Shown here piece by piece: positions 50,704 through 60,057 of a stretch of DNA of 64,000 nucleotides; position 1 is the stretch's first letter, and every line of letters starts with the position of its first letter. Location: NCBI GenBank assembly GCA_030063045.1, contig JAQSEB010000037.1, positions 1,612,001 to 1,676,000 on the forward strand. Reading direction: 5' to 3'. The translations under genes and the position numbers were made by a program. The notes under the pieces are model-generated. The model saw only the letters and a program-made list of their open reading frames with translations, did not search any database and was not told where the DNA came from. Source of the stretch: Pratylenchus scribneri. Its lineage: Eukaryota; Nematoda; Chromadorea; Rhabditida; Pratylenchidae.

Positions 50704-53414
50704 CTCCCCATTTGAAAGGTCCATTCGGCACATTGACACATGACCATATTGGCACATTGTTTGCACATAAACATTTGTCGCATTGTTGTCATTTGCCCAT
50801 TCATGCACATTGTTGGCAATTGACGCCATTGAGAAGAAAGAGGCATTGAATGAGCACCATTGAGCAATTGAGGAATCATTTCCAAACCTGAAATTTGTCG
50901 TTGAGCAACCAACTGCTCACTCAATAATAAAATCACATATTGCCTTCCAAACGGCATTATTTCCACAAACGAAATTAATAACCTATCAATCAGGCATGCT
51001 TTTACTAACAAATTATTTTGAAAATTTGCCAAAAACTCGAACCTTTTGCATTGTTTTCGAATCAAAAATTGAAGCTCGAACGCTTTTATAAATTCAACTT
51101 TTTGTTTTTTGGTTTCGATTTTCATTCCATAGAATACCTCCCCACTTAATTTAATTAAGCTCGAGTAATATTCTTTTAATGAATTCGTCTTCAATTTTTG
51201 ACGACTGGATGCCACAATTTTGAATTGTTTTAGCCCAATTTTTGAATTTGGTTCAAGCAAACTTGATTTATTCATGCAAATTATTTCTGAAACTCTTTCT
51301 TTATTTATCTCAATTTCGAAAAATTCATTCAGGACTAACCATAATTTAGTCATTTTGTCAGATTTTGGACAATATTTATTGGTGGTTGGACAAACCCAAT
51401 GACATAAAAATAAATCAAAGTGTTCACTAACGAACGAATTTTGTTCCAAAATAGTCGACTTTTTCAATTTTTTCCCACTGGTCAATAAAAAACCTGTTTT
51501 ATTTTCTTCGTTATCTGGTTCCCCAGCTTGATCAATTGCTTCCAATGTTATGGCTAATTCATTTGCCGATTCTGCATTTGATTTTGCTGAATCATTTTCA
51601 CTCAAACGTGATGAAGTTTGCATTGTTTTCGGATATTTAAATCTTTTCCAAATTTTAAATGTGCTTAGCCAAACCCAATTCTTAAAGAATTGATTATCAT
51701 TAATTCTCTTTCTAGTGAATACATTATTCTTAAGCGATGTTTGCTGTTGATAATCAAACTTATTTTTCGCCTTTTTATTTGACTTAATCATCAGCTCAAG
51801 CGCTTTATTTAAACAAGAAGAAAATGGGTTTGATTTCGATACAAACTCGCTTCTGTAATTCAGACTCTTTTCAAGTTCATTATTTCTTTCAGTATTTTCC
51901 TCACTAAAAGAACTATCTATTTTCTTATTTAATCCGCAAACGGATTTTGCTAACTTTTCTTTAATGAATTTGCGAAATATTCCAATCTCTTTAGGCTTGT
52001 CATGCACTAACGCAGTTTTTCTCAGAAATTTATTTGGGAATTTAATATTCTCATCCATCAAACTGGACATTTTAATTGGTAATTTAGTTTCTGTTAAATG
52101 AAAATTAAGTGAAACCTTAGTTTCACCCTTCCCATCATTAACTTTCATTAATTTTACTTTAAATGTCCCACTAACGGGATTTTTCATGTTTAATTTTGCA
52201 TTTTTCAAACCTTTATCATGAGCTGATTGCACAATTTCATTTGGTTCTATGACATGCAAATTGGCAATCAAAGCATTACATTTGTTCTGCGGTTCGATTA
52301 AATTTTGCAAATGAGATCCAAATAGCTGTTGATTTTGGTGAACTGATTCCGCTTTATTTATTTGTGTCGATTTTTTAATTGAGCCACTAACGACTAATTG
52401 TTTTGCTTTAAAGTATTTGCGCAGTCTATATTTTAATCCACTGTACGAAGCTTTCTCTCTAACGAGAATTGATGAACTTGGCTTTAAATTTTGTTTTTGA
52501 ATTAGAATGTCCCTTCTAATCGAACTAGAATTGTGATTATTTTGTTCTTGAAAGTTTTGATTAGGCTGAATATCCACGCTTTTTTGATCCTGTAATTGTT
52601 TCTTTTCATCAATTTTGATGGTCTGATTCACTGATAATTTAATTTTTGAAACTTTTAGCACCAAACTGCATGGTCCAAAATTATCATTAGCCTTTTGCAA
52701 ATTGAATTTTGAATCAATATTGGTCAAACCAAAATTTTTTGGATCTAAAGTTTTGAACCATCTTCCTTCATTTTCGAACATTTTTAGAAGGAAATCGATA
52801 GCTATGTCATATTCTTCTTCTGTTCTCCCTACCCATTCTAAAAGAGGTTGGGCTGAATCTTCAAAGTTTCTTTCTAACAGTTCAAACTTTTCCAAATTGG
52901 TTAACGAATTATTTTGATGCACTAACGCATCAAAAGTTTCCCAAAATGGAATCCAATCTTCCCGTGACCCTGAAAAAGTCCGAAGTCTAATTTTGGTCTT
53001 TTTCTTAGCCTTTTCATCTGATTCAAGCTTTTCGAACAAAGCCAAAGCGTCATTATCCATTTTTGATTCCAAAATTTTAATCCTTTTTTCCCAAATGATG
53101 ATTTTTTCTGTCAAAGATTCCAAAAGTTTTGGGATTTTTAATTGGTTGACCCATTCTTCGAACGAATATTTAATTTGTTCCCTTTGCGCTACTATCGCCT
53201 TTCTCACAAATTCATTTGCTTGCCATTGTGCATCCAAGATTCTTTGCTCTAACGCAATTAGTTCATTGCAATGTTGTTTGGCGCGAAAATATTGGCAATT
53301 TATTTGATTCTGGGTTGATGTTGGCCCAAGGGGTTCGGGTAGAGCCTTAGCTAACAAGGCGTTTGCATTAATAGCACACCCCTGAATGATTAATTTGGTC
53401 GGTGAACTCATCAC
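50640..53414 (-). CDS. Gag-like polyprotein of LTR element A (924 aa)
   Basis: This is one uninterrupted ORF of 924 codons. Residues about 1-135 form helices, then a DUF1759-type BEL/Pao Gag segment at about 141-230 (RLRTFSGSREDWIPFWETF and LLERNFEDSAQPLLEWVG). From about 240 to 880 the protein is Lys/Asn/Ser-rich with no domain I recognise and no CCHC knuckle, protease, RT or integrase motif. The C-terminus has clustered Cys and Met (MCKQCANMVMCQC). The stop falls inside the 3' LTR, so the ORF fills the element. Perfect openness over 2.8 kb and identical LTRs suggest recent function, probably packaged by enzymes of an autonomous relative (inference). Confidence 0.75.
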   Translation of the reverse strand: MMSSPTKLIIQGCAINANALLAKALPEPLGPTSTQNQINCQYFRAKQHCNELIALEQRILDAQWQANEFVRKAIVAQREQIKYSFEEWVNQLKIPKLLESLTEKIIIWEKRIKILESKMDNDALALFEKLESDEKAKKKTKIRLRTFSGSREDWIPFWETFDALVHQNNSLTNLEKFELLERNFEDSAQPLLEWVGRTEEEYDIAIDFLLKMFENEGRWFKTLDPKNFGLTNIDSKFNLQKANDNFGPCSLVLKVSKIKLSVNQTIKIDEKKQLQDQKSVDIQPNQNFQEQNNHNSSSIRRDILIQKQNLKPSSSILVREKASYSGLKYRLRKYFKAKQLVVSGSIKKSTQINKAESVHQNQQLFGSHLQNLIEPQNKCNALIANLHVIEPNEIVQSAHDKGLKNAKLNMKNPVSGTFKVKLMKVNDGKGETKVSLNFHLTETKLPIKMSSLMDENIKFPNKFLRKTALVHDKPKEIGIFRKFIKEKLAKSVCGLNKKIDSSFSEENTERNNELEKSLNYRSEFVSKSNPFSSCLNKALELMIKSNKKAKNKFDYQQQTSLKNNVFTRKRINDNQFFKNWVWLSTFKIWKRFKYPKTMQTSSRLSENDSAKSNAESANELAITLEAIDQAGEPDNEENKTGFLLTSGKKLKKSTILEQNSFVSEHFDLFLCHWVCPTTNKYCPKSDKMTKLWLVLNEFFEIEINKERVSEIICMNKSSLLEPNSKIGLKQFKIVASSRQKLKTNSLKEYYSSLIKLSGEVFYGMKIETKKQKVEFIKAFELQFLIRKQCKRFEFLANFQNNLLVKACLIDRLLISFVEIMPFGRQYVILLLSEQLVAQRQISGLEMIPQLLNGAHSMPLSSQWRQLPTMCMNGQMTTMRQMFMCKQCANMVMCQCAEWTFQMGSVKNEPKENLFKWGVLEMSEK

Positions 53415-53659
53415 TGAATCATTAAAAATCCCAAAATATTTCTTAACAAACTAAGAATTTTGACTTTAATCAAACTAAAATTTAGAAATTTATTCTTTAT
53501 CCAACAAAGAAAATTGACCTTTTCGAACAAAGAGTTTTGACTTAAATTTCCAAAAATTTATTCCTTAACAAACTAAGGATCCTCCCACTTTATTTTTTAA
53601 AAAATTCGAAAAAATAAACCCACTTTTTCCAGCCAAAGGTTCCGGTCCGAGTCGCCACT

Positions 53660-54251
53660 TGTCGAAAACAAGAAAAAGCTGGTTTCCAATTAGTGGGTCC
53701 CAATTCGTTCCAATCCCAAATTCCCTCGAAATTGTACACAAAATAAATGATGAGCAAATTTATTGAAATGCAATTGAAATGTGTGAAAATGCAATTGAAA
53801 TGTGTGAATGCAATTGAAAATGTGTGATGAACAAAATAATAGAAATTGGTGATGAAAATAAAATTGTTGACGAACAACGTTAAAGCATTTTGGTTGGTTT
53901 GTTGAATTTAAGTGAAGTCAAAGTGAAGTGAATGAAGAATGCACACGGAGGAAGAACAAACTCCTTATCATCATTCTTCATCGCCACAAACGGCGGATAT
54001 TCACATCGCCGCAAACGGCGGATATTCTTCCTGGGAAAGGTGGCCAATCCCGCCTCTTTATGCTTCAAGCAGCAATAGAAATGAAAATGATCAATGAACA
54101 TTGAAATGGGCGAAAAATGTGGAAATAAAATAATTAAAAAATGGAAAATAAAATATAAATAAAAATATCAAAAATAATCAAAATTCATCATTTTTCGCTC
54201 ATTTCCAACACTCCCCATTTGAAAAGATTTTCTTTCGGCTCATTCTTGACA
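53660..54251 (-). repeat. 5' LTR of element A
   Basis: 592 bp, TG...CA ended (TGTCG to GACA on the plus strand). It is followed on the minus strand by AG and the primer-binding site TGGCGACTCGGACC. Confidence 0.92.
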
Positions 54252-54577
54252 AAAATGTACAAAAATACAATTACAAATGAAATGGCAATTTAATGCTAAA
54301 AGGCAAAACGAGCCTAATATGGCTCGAAGAAAATGAATGAAATGAACAAACTAAAAAATGTCGAGAAAAAGATTGTCTGAATGAAGTGAATGGATGGGCA
54401 AATCCGATGAGAAATTGCTAAAGGGAAATTGTAATAAAGGAAATTATTATGGAAGACGATCGCTAAAATGTGGGAAATGAAATGGGGAAAATTGTGTGAG
54501 AAAATGTTATTGTAATCTATCCAATTTGTGGACTCTGTTCACAACACTCCCCAAAAACGATTTGTTGGCCCTCTTCA

Positions 54578-57382
54578 TCAATCCATTGAATCATCCATGA
54601 AGATTGGTGACGGATTGTTCCATCGTCTTCGTCCGTTCATTGTGCCACTCAGTTGACGCCATGGTCGCTGCAATGCATGAGGCCGCCTATCCGCCGGTTG
54701 TTGCCTTTGCCTATAGTCAATTCCCTCTTCAATTCTTCCATTACATCCAAGGATGCCTTCTTGGTCCAAATTAATATTTGGATTTATTAATGTCGCCTCA
54801 TTAGGCAGACTTTCTTTTTGCTCATATTTTGAAAGCCTTTTCTCATTCTTATCTACTTCTTCAGCTGTTAATGTTGCAACCATCGATTTGACAGTTTTGG
54901 CTCTCTTCTTCTTTTCAATTCTATTATTGCTTTTCAATTTAAGCAATTTTGCTTTTTCTCGATTCAACTTTGTTGAATTTGTTTTCAAACTATGGGCTAT
55001 AATGTATTTAAGCCTTTTCCATAATGACAATTTTCTAATATCAATATGAAATGATTTGGCTTCAATTGTAGCCATTGCCATTTCATGCAAAATTTCCAAT
55101 TCTTCTTTTGATTTGTCCAATTTAATGTTTAAATTTTTTACGGTCCCTACTTTCTGTGGGAATTCCTTTTGGGTTTCCACTACAATTTTTTCTTCAATTG
55201 TTGAAGACATTATTTGTGAAATAATGGGATTCGTTTTTTGAGTGCGGGAAAAATTACCCGCTCCACTCAATATTTTACCAACTATTGATTTGGAGATCCA
55301 AAAGCCACTTGGCAATTGTTTTTCTCGAATTATATTGAATTCGTTGTAATAGTCAATTCCGATTAACAAATCCGGAACTCGGCATTCTGGTGGATTGAGC
55401 TTGTTGCGTTTTAATTCGCTTGCACTTCTCTCATCCAATTCTACCGTATTTATGGGACGCAAAATTTTGCTTGTCCTTTCTGGGTACATTATTTTGTCCC
55501 CTTCTTTCTTTGTTTTGATGCCAATTTTTGTTAATGCCATTGTAAATATTCCTAAATTTTTACCAGCGAAGCCAGATAAGGCAACTTGAGCTGGGATTCT
55601 TGATTCTAATTCTAGTTTCTGTGCTAATTTTTCTCCAATATAAGTCCTTTCACTCATATTGTCGAAGCTTGCAAGTGCGAACGCACTTATATGAGGATGT
55701 TCAGGATTAAAAACCTGAATAATTTTACTATAGAAGAGCTTTTTCTGATTTCTAATGACTCTTCCTTTCTCAATTTCTGATGAGTTTTTCGATTCGCTTT
55801 CATTTGGCCTTCTAATGGCACGAATCAAAGATGTATGAGTATGGGCTGTGGTTTGCACTTCAGCCTTGTCTTCTCCCTCTTCTTCTTCTGATTGATGGTC
55901 TTCTTCTTCCTCTTCCTCATTTTCGGAATTGTCGGAAGTTTCTTCTTTGGCCACTTTATTTTCTCCAAATTGGAAAAAACATAAGGCCTGATTATGACCT
56001 GATTTTTTACAAAATCGGCAATCTTTAGGCGGATTAGGACAATCACTCTTTGAGTGTCCCTCCCCAAAACAATCTAAACAAAGATTTTGTTTTTTAATGC
56101 ATTCCACTCTCGCCTGTGCGGTAGGGAATTTTTTGCATTCTGAATTCCAATGAAGATTTTTTAAATCTTTACAGAATTTGCATGGCCTTGATGGCTTTTT
56201 CTTGATCGTGGCTGCCACTTTCTGTGTGGAAGCCTGAATTGTGGGCTTTTTTCCATTATGCCCTTCTTTTCCCTTCCCTTCTTCCTTTCTTTCTTTAGGA
56301 TGGGATTGGGAATAAATTTCATGAACAATTTCTTCTTTTCTGACAATTGTCCTAAAATGGGTAATGAATTGGTCCATGTTCCAATTCAGTGTACCAATTT
56401 CTTCTTTCTTTATGAGAATTTGTCGTAAAATGGGCTTGGTTAATTTCTGTTCAACCATTAGCCAATTCGAAGGTACATTTACCTCTTGACCATTTGCTTT
56501 CAGCAATTGGACTATTCTTTCCAATTCAACTAAAAGTTTTTGATCCTCTTCAAATGATTTACTTATTTTTAGATTGATTAAATCTAAATTTAATTGTCTG
56601 ATGACGGATTGGTCATCATTAAATTGATTTTTGAGTATCTCAATTGCTGCATCATAATTGTCATCATCGATTGTTCTGATGCCTGCCAAAAGCAGTTTTG
56701 CTTGGTCTTTAACAAGACCTTTAAGCTCAATTAACTTCTCGATTTTGGTAATCGATGCATTGTCGTGAATGGCAACTTTATACAACGGCCACCATTCGGC
56801 CCATTCTGATTTGCTCCCGAAAAATGCCTTGAGCTTAATTGGCTTGAGGGATAATCCCTGTCTAGCCGGAGCTGCCATATTCTCTGTGGCTGCTCTTAGA
56901 GCATTAGTTTGCTCAATGGCAGCATTTCTGGCCGCTTCTAATTGCTGCATCAATAAATTTTGTTGTTCTTGACGATTTTGTTCCTCATTTGGAACAATTG
57001 CGTCCAATCTTGCCCTTATTTGGACAAATCTTTGCCTCAAAGTTCTCGCCCTTGTAGTGGCCAATCGAATTGTAGCTGCAGCATTTTGAGTATTTTCAAA
57101 TTGGTCTTGGTCTTGGATCATAGCCGGCCTTTCTTGAGCCGAAGCTCTCTCCACAAGTTTTGACCATTGATCCCTGACATGGGCAATTTCTTCAATTGAC
57201 GTTTGAATTTCTCTAATTTCGAATTCCACTTCACCCCGAGCTTCATTAAGCTCATTAATGGTGATTGGATCGTTGCCTAAGGGCGCCCTTACTGGGGTAC
57301 CCATAATGTCGTTCAAGGTCGCTAGTGCGTCCTGTATTCTATTCTTGAAACATTGGCTCATTTTTAATTTTCTATATGGCAA
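54578..57382 (-). CDS. Gag-like polyprotein with degenerate protease of LTR element B (934 aa)
   Basis: This is an uninterrupted ORF of 934 codons; an internal Met at residue 8 is another possible start. Residues 1-170 are helical and Gln/Ala-rich. A BEL/Pao DUF1759-type Gag segment spans about 179-360 (LKAFFGSKSEWAEWWPLYK and ELKGLVKDQAKLLLAG). Zinc knuckles sit at about 401-468, two with CX2CX4HX4C (CLDCFGEGHSKSDC and CRFCKKSGHNQALC). An acidic run follows at about 482-505. Residues about 555-700 resemble the DUF1758 aspartic protease, but the expected D-S/T-G reads FDNMSERTY, so proteolysis is doubtful. It has a Lys-rich tail and lacks RT, RNase H and integrase. The 5' leader is repetitive. 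Confidence 0.8.
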   Translation of the reverse strand: MPYRKLKMSQCFKNRIQDALATLNDIMGTPVRAPLGNDPITINELNEARGEVEFEIREIQTSIEEIAHVRDQWSKLVERASAQERPAMIQDQDQFENTQNAAATIRLATTRARTLRQRFVQIRARLDAIVPNEEQNRQEQQNLLMQQLEAARNAAIEQTNALRAATENMAAPARQGLSLKPIKLKAFFGSKSEWAEWWPLYKVAIHDNASITKIEKLIELKGLVKDQAKLLLAGIRTIDDDNYDAAIEILKNQFNDDQSVIRQLNLDLINLKISKSFEEDQKLLVELERIVQLLKANGQEVNVPSNWLMVEQKLTKPILRQILIKKEEIGTLNWNMDQFITHFRTIVRKEEIVHEIYSQSHPKERKEEGKGKEGHNGKKPTIQASTQKVAATIKKKPSRPCKFCKDLKNLHWNSECKKFPTAQARVECIKKQNLCLDCFGEGHSKSDCPNPPKDCRFCKKSGHNQALCFFQFGENKVAKEETSDNSENEEEEEEDHQSEEEEGEDKAEVQTTAHTHTSLIRAIRRPNESESKNSSEIEKGRVIRNQKKLFYSKIIQVFNPEHPHISAFALASFDNMSERTYIGEKLAQKLELESRIPAQVALSGFAGKNLGIFTMALTKIGIKTKKEGDKIMYPERTSKILRPINTVELDERSASELKRNKLNPPECRVPDLLIGIDYYNEFNIIREKQLPSGFWISKSIVGKILSGAGNFSRTQKTNPIISQIMSSTIEEKIVVETQKEFPQKVGTVKNLNIKLDKSKEELEILHEMAMATIEAKSFHIDIRKLSLWKRLKYIIAHSLKTNSTKLNREKAKLLKLKSNNRIEKKKRAKTVKSMVATLTAEEVDKNEKRLSKYEQKESLPNEATLINPNINLDQEGILGCNGRIEEGIDYRQRQQPADRRPHALQRPWRQLSGTMNGRRRWNNPSPIFMDDSMD

Positions 57383-57384
57383 TT

Positions 57385-57500
57385 TTTAAAAATTTCTTTT
57401 TGGAATAATGGCAATTTATTAGAAATTGCTTTTTGGAATAAATGGCAATTAATTAGAAATTGCTTTTTGGTATAAATGGCAATTAATTAGAAATTGCTTT
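57385..57500. repeat. Tandem repeat of about 38 bp in the leader of element B
   Basis: Three to four units of TTAGAAATTGCTTTTTGG plus AATAAATGGCAATTAA, immediately upstream (minus sense) of the gag start. Confidence 0.8.
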
Positions 57501-57559
57501 TTTGGAATTTTTATTTCCCAATTTTTCTTTTAACCACACCTTCTTTTTGATGAGGACAA

Positions 57560-57795
57560 AAGAAATGGCCAATTTTGCTCCAACCGAAGGTCACTCGGCA
57601 AAAAGGCACAATGAACGAATTGAAAATGGCCAATTGCTCCAACCAATGAGGTACTCGGCAAAAGGCACAATGAACGAATTGAAAATGGCCAATTGCTCCA
57701 ACCAATGAGGTACTCGGCAAAAGGCAATGACGAAATGCGAATGAAGATGGCCAATTTGCTCCAACCAATTAGAGGCACTCGGCAAAAAGGCTTAT
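57560..57795. repeat. 61-bp tandem repeat in the leader of element B
   Basis: Four diverging units of TTGCTCCAACCAATGAGG, ACTCGGCAAAAGGCAC and AATGAACGAATTGAAAATGG, between the primer-binding site and the gag ORF. Position in the leader suggests, but does not show, a packaging or translation-control role. Confidence 0.85.
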
Positions 57796-57811
57796 TAGCA
57801 GGGTCGCCACG

Positions 57812-58245
57812 TGAGGGAAACACAAACAAAATTCTTATGATTGTTTCCCTCTTTGGTTTAAAATCAAATTCAAGGCCAATGAAATACAAATAAATTCTTT
57901 ATTATCTGTAAAGCCTCAAACTTGGGTAATTAAACCATTCAAAAAGAATGAAAATGTACAAAAATACAATTACAAATGAAATGGCAATTTAATGCTAAAA
58001 GGCAAAACGAGCCTAATATGGCTCGAAGAAAATGAATGAAATGAACAAACTAAAAAATGTCGAGAAAAAGATTGTCTGAATGAAGTGAATGGATGGGCAA
58101 ATCCGATGAGAAATTGCTAAAGGGAAATTGTAATAAAGGAAATTATTATGGAAGACGATCGCTAAAATGTGGGAAATGAAATGGGGAAAATTGTGTGAGA
58201 AAATGTTATTGTAATCTATCCAATTTGTGGACTCTGTTCACAACA
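57812..58245 (-). repeat. 5' LTR of element B
   Basis: 434 bp, from TGAGGGAAACAC to TTCACAACA on the plus strand. Its partner is split around element A and has a 17-bp insertion near CTTATGA, so element B is older than element A. Confidence 0.9.
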
Positions 58246-58318
58246 CAAAATTCATCATTTTTCGCTCATTTCCAACACTCCCCATTTGAAAAGATTATCA
58301 TTCGGCTCATTCTTTACA

Positions 58319-60034
58319 CTCTGGACCCAAGCCACAAAAATTAAAAAGCAGAAAGACTGATGAATGAAGCCCTTGAAACTCATATAATGGGCTAAAAATG
58401 GAAGATGAGCATAAACAAGGACAAAACAGGATGTTGCCTTTTCTCCACAGCCCCATTGGAGGTGAGAAGAAAGCTAAAAATTTTCAATGATGGAATGCTG
58501 ATCCAATATAACCCAAATCTAGTCTTCCTTGGTCTCATGCTCGACAGGACTCTCTCTTTCTCAAAGCATGCCGAAGCAATCAAGAAGAAAATGATGAAGA
58601 GAATTTCCTTCATCAGTGCACTCAGAGGGAATTGGGGATGCGAACAAAAAACGATGAGGAATTTGTACAAAGGATATGTCAGGCCGGTGGCAGAATATGG
58701 AAGGGCAGCGTGGTTTTCATCGGCCAGCGCAACAACAAGGCAAAAACTTGAGGTGGCCAACAACAGGGCAGCAAGAGCCATCATCGGATGTAGTCGTTCC
58801 TCCCCAACTGAACTTCTTCTCACCGAAGCCGCATCCAACCAATGCACAAACGAGGGGAATTTTTAAAAGCAGTTGCATACGAAAAGGCATTAAGTGTGGA
58901 GAACAACCCAAGAAAATCGGCGGCCGACAAAGTTCAATCATCCGCCTCACAGAATAACTGGAGGGAAGAAGCAAAAAGAACAATTGCAAGATTTGGCCTC
59001 GACAATTTCCCCAGAGCCCATCACTCCATTAATGGCCATTCCACCAAACCAGCTGCTGCCAAACATCTGCTTCCATCCAAAACTTGCTGAAGAAATCTCC
59101 CGCTATGACGACACTATGAGGAAAAAAGAAGCAGCAAAAAGGACATTGGAACGCCTTCCACCAGCATCAATCAAAATTTACACGTACGGGTCGGTTGGAA
59201 GCAAAGGAATGAACGATGGATCGAGAATCTTCGCTGAGGACATTTTATCTGGAAATGTGCACTTCGATGTTTGCCCGGCAATTACTTTCTGCTTCAGCTT
59301 CAGATCCGAGCAAATTTCATTCCAAAAGGCACCACTGGCTGAAAAATAGGAAAAACCACACTGGCTGGCCCCCAGAATTTCGAATTTGCTCCGATTCCCA
59401 ATCCCTCATCACCTCTATTCAAGCGGGATCCGGCAAAAGAATCGACGAAACGACAAGAAGAATTTGGAAGGAACTCTTTGAACTTTTTCCACCTGGCAGA
59501 GCGATGCACCTCACTGTCCAATGGTTTCTAGGTCATTGTGGGCTCGTTGGCAACGAAATTGCGGATGAATTGGCAGTGCAAGCAGCGAGGAAATTGCAAC
59601 AACTGCAAGTCCCAATCGTCTTTGGCAGCGCAAAATCGGCCATAAAACAACAAATCGAAAAAATGGCAAAAAGAAGTTAGTGAAGGCATCCATAAGTCCT
59701 TCTATGCTCATAAAAAGGCGGCAAAATCCAATGAAGAAAAACTATCGCCCGGAGAAAAAAGAATTATTAGCCAATTGAGATGCGCAGGCCACTCAACAAT
59801 CCTCCAATCCTACAAACTTCGTATTGGATTGTCGGAAACCAACATTTGCCCAAAATGCATAAAGGAAGAGGAAACCATCGAACACTGCCTACTGAAGTGT
59901 CCAGAAACGAGAGGATATAAAAGAAAATTTTTGGGACCGGCCCCCACACTTTCAATTCTTTGGGAACAACCAAAAAGGGTCATCAATTTTTTCCGTGGTT
60001 CAGGTCGATTTCAACGACCTGGCATCGACGACTA
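58319..60034 (+). pseudogene. LINE 3' half: RT thumb, RNase H, zinc motif
   Basis: This continues the RT immediately after the CTCTG target repeat, with SINKDKTGCCLFST, then FLGLMLDRTLSFSKH and LYKGYVRPVAEYGRAAW (58405-58866). RNase H pieces follow (59166-59680). CSDSQSLITS and GNEIADELA are kept, but the usual YTDGS reads YTYGS, losing the first catalytic Asp. A terminal CPKCIKEEETIEHCLLKC zinc motif lies at 59850-59900, and the frame closes at 60034 (PGIDD stop). Several frameshifts are present. It is the same element as the 5' half at 47269-49450. Confidence 0.85.
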
Positions 60035-60057
60035 AAGCGCTGAACACCAAAAAAAAA

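Larger units (their letters stand above)
50112..54251 (-). mobile_element. Gag-only LTR element A, full length
   Basis: The element is 4140 bp with two 592-bp LTRs (50112-50703 and 53660-54251) that look identical wherever compared, so the insertion is very young. It begins TGTCG and ends TTGACA, and its target duplication is AAAAT (50107-50111, 54252-54256), lying in the 3' LTR of element B. On the minus strand the primer site TGGCGACTCGGACCGG follows the 5' LTR closely, and GGGGAG abuts the 3' LTR. The single ORF fills the interior and runs 64 bases into the 3' LTR. No pol genes. Confidence 0.92.
49951..58245 (-). mobile_element. BEL/Pao-like Gag-only LTR element B
   Basis: LTRs start TGAGGGAAACAC and end TTCACAACA. 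The right (5') LTR is 57812-58245 (434 bp). The left (3') LTR is 49951-50111 plus 54257-54546, interrupted by element A and carrying an extra 17 bp. The target duplication is CAAA (49947-49950, 58246-58249). On the minus strand a primer site starting TGGCGACCCTGC lies two bases inside the 5' LTR (tRNA-Arg-like start), and a polypurine tract GGGGAG abuts the 3' LTR. The internal region of about 3.3 kb holds one ORF and a repeat-rich leader, with no RT or integrase. Confidence 0.88.
49451..58318 (-). mobile_element. Solo LTR of element family A, itself split
   Basis: LTR sequence occupies 49451-49950 and 58250-58318. It starts TGTCAAAAACGAAAAG and ends CATTCTTTACA, matching the LTRs of the element at 50112-54251 with clear divergence. 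The CTCTG target duplication is at 49446-49450 and 58319-58323. No internal region remains, so LTR-LTR recombination probably removed it. A second element inserted inside this LTR with CAAA on both sides. Confidence 0.9.
47122..60057 (+). mobile_element. Non-LTR retrotransposon (LINE), dead, split by nested LTR elements
   Basis: The element lies inside a 50-bp minisatellite unit and ends in an A run (60049-60057). Its 5' half is 47122-49450 and its 3' half 58319-60057, about 4.1 kb after removal of the insertions. In order it carries a small Cys-rich zinc motif, an APE-type endonuclease, reverse transcriptase, RNase H and a C-terminal CxxC...HxxxxC zinc motif. Many frameshifts show it is inactive. 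The RNase H and terminal zinc motif fit the I/Jockey/R1-like group of LINEs, inferred by eye. Confidence 0.9.
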
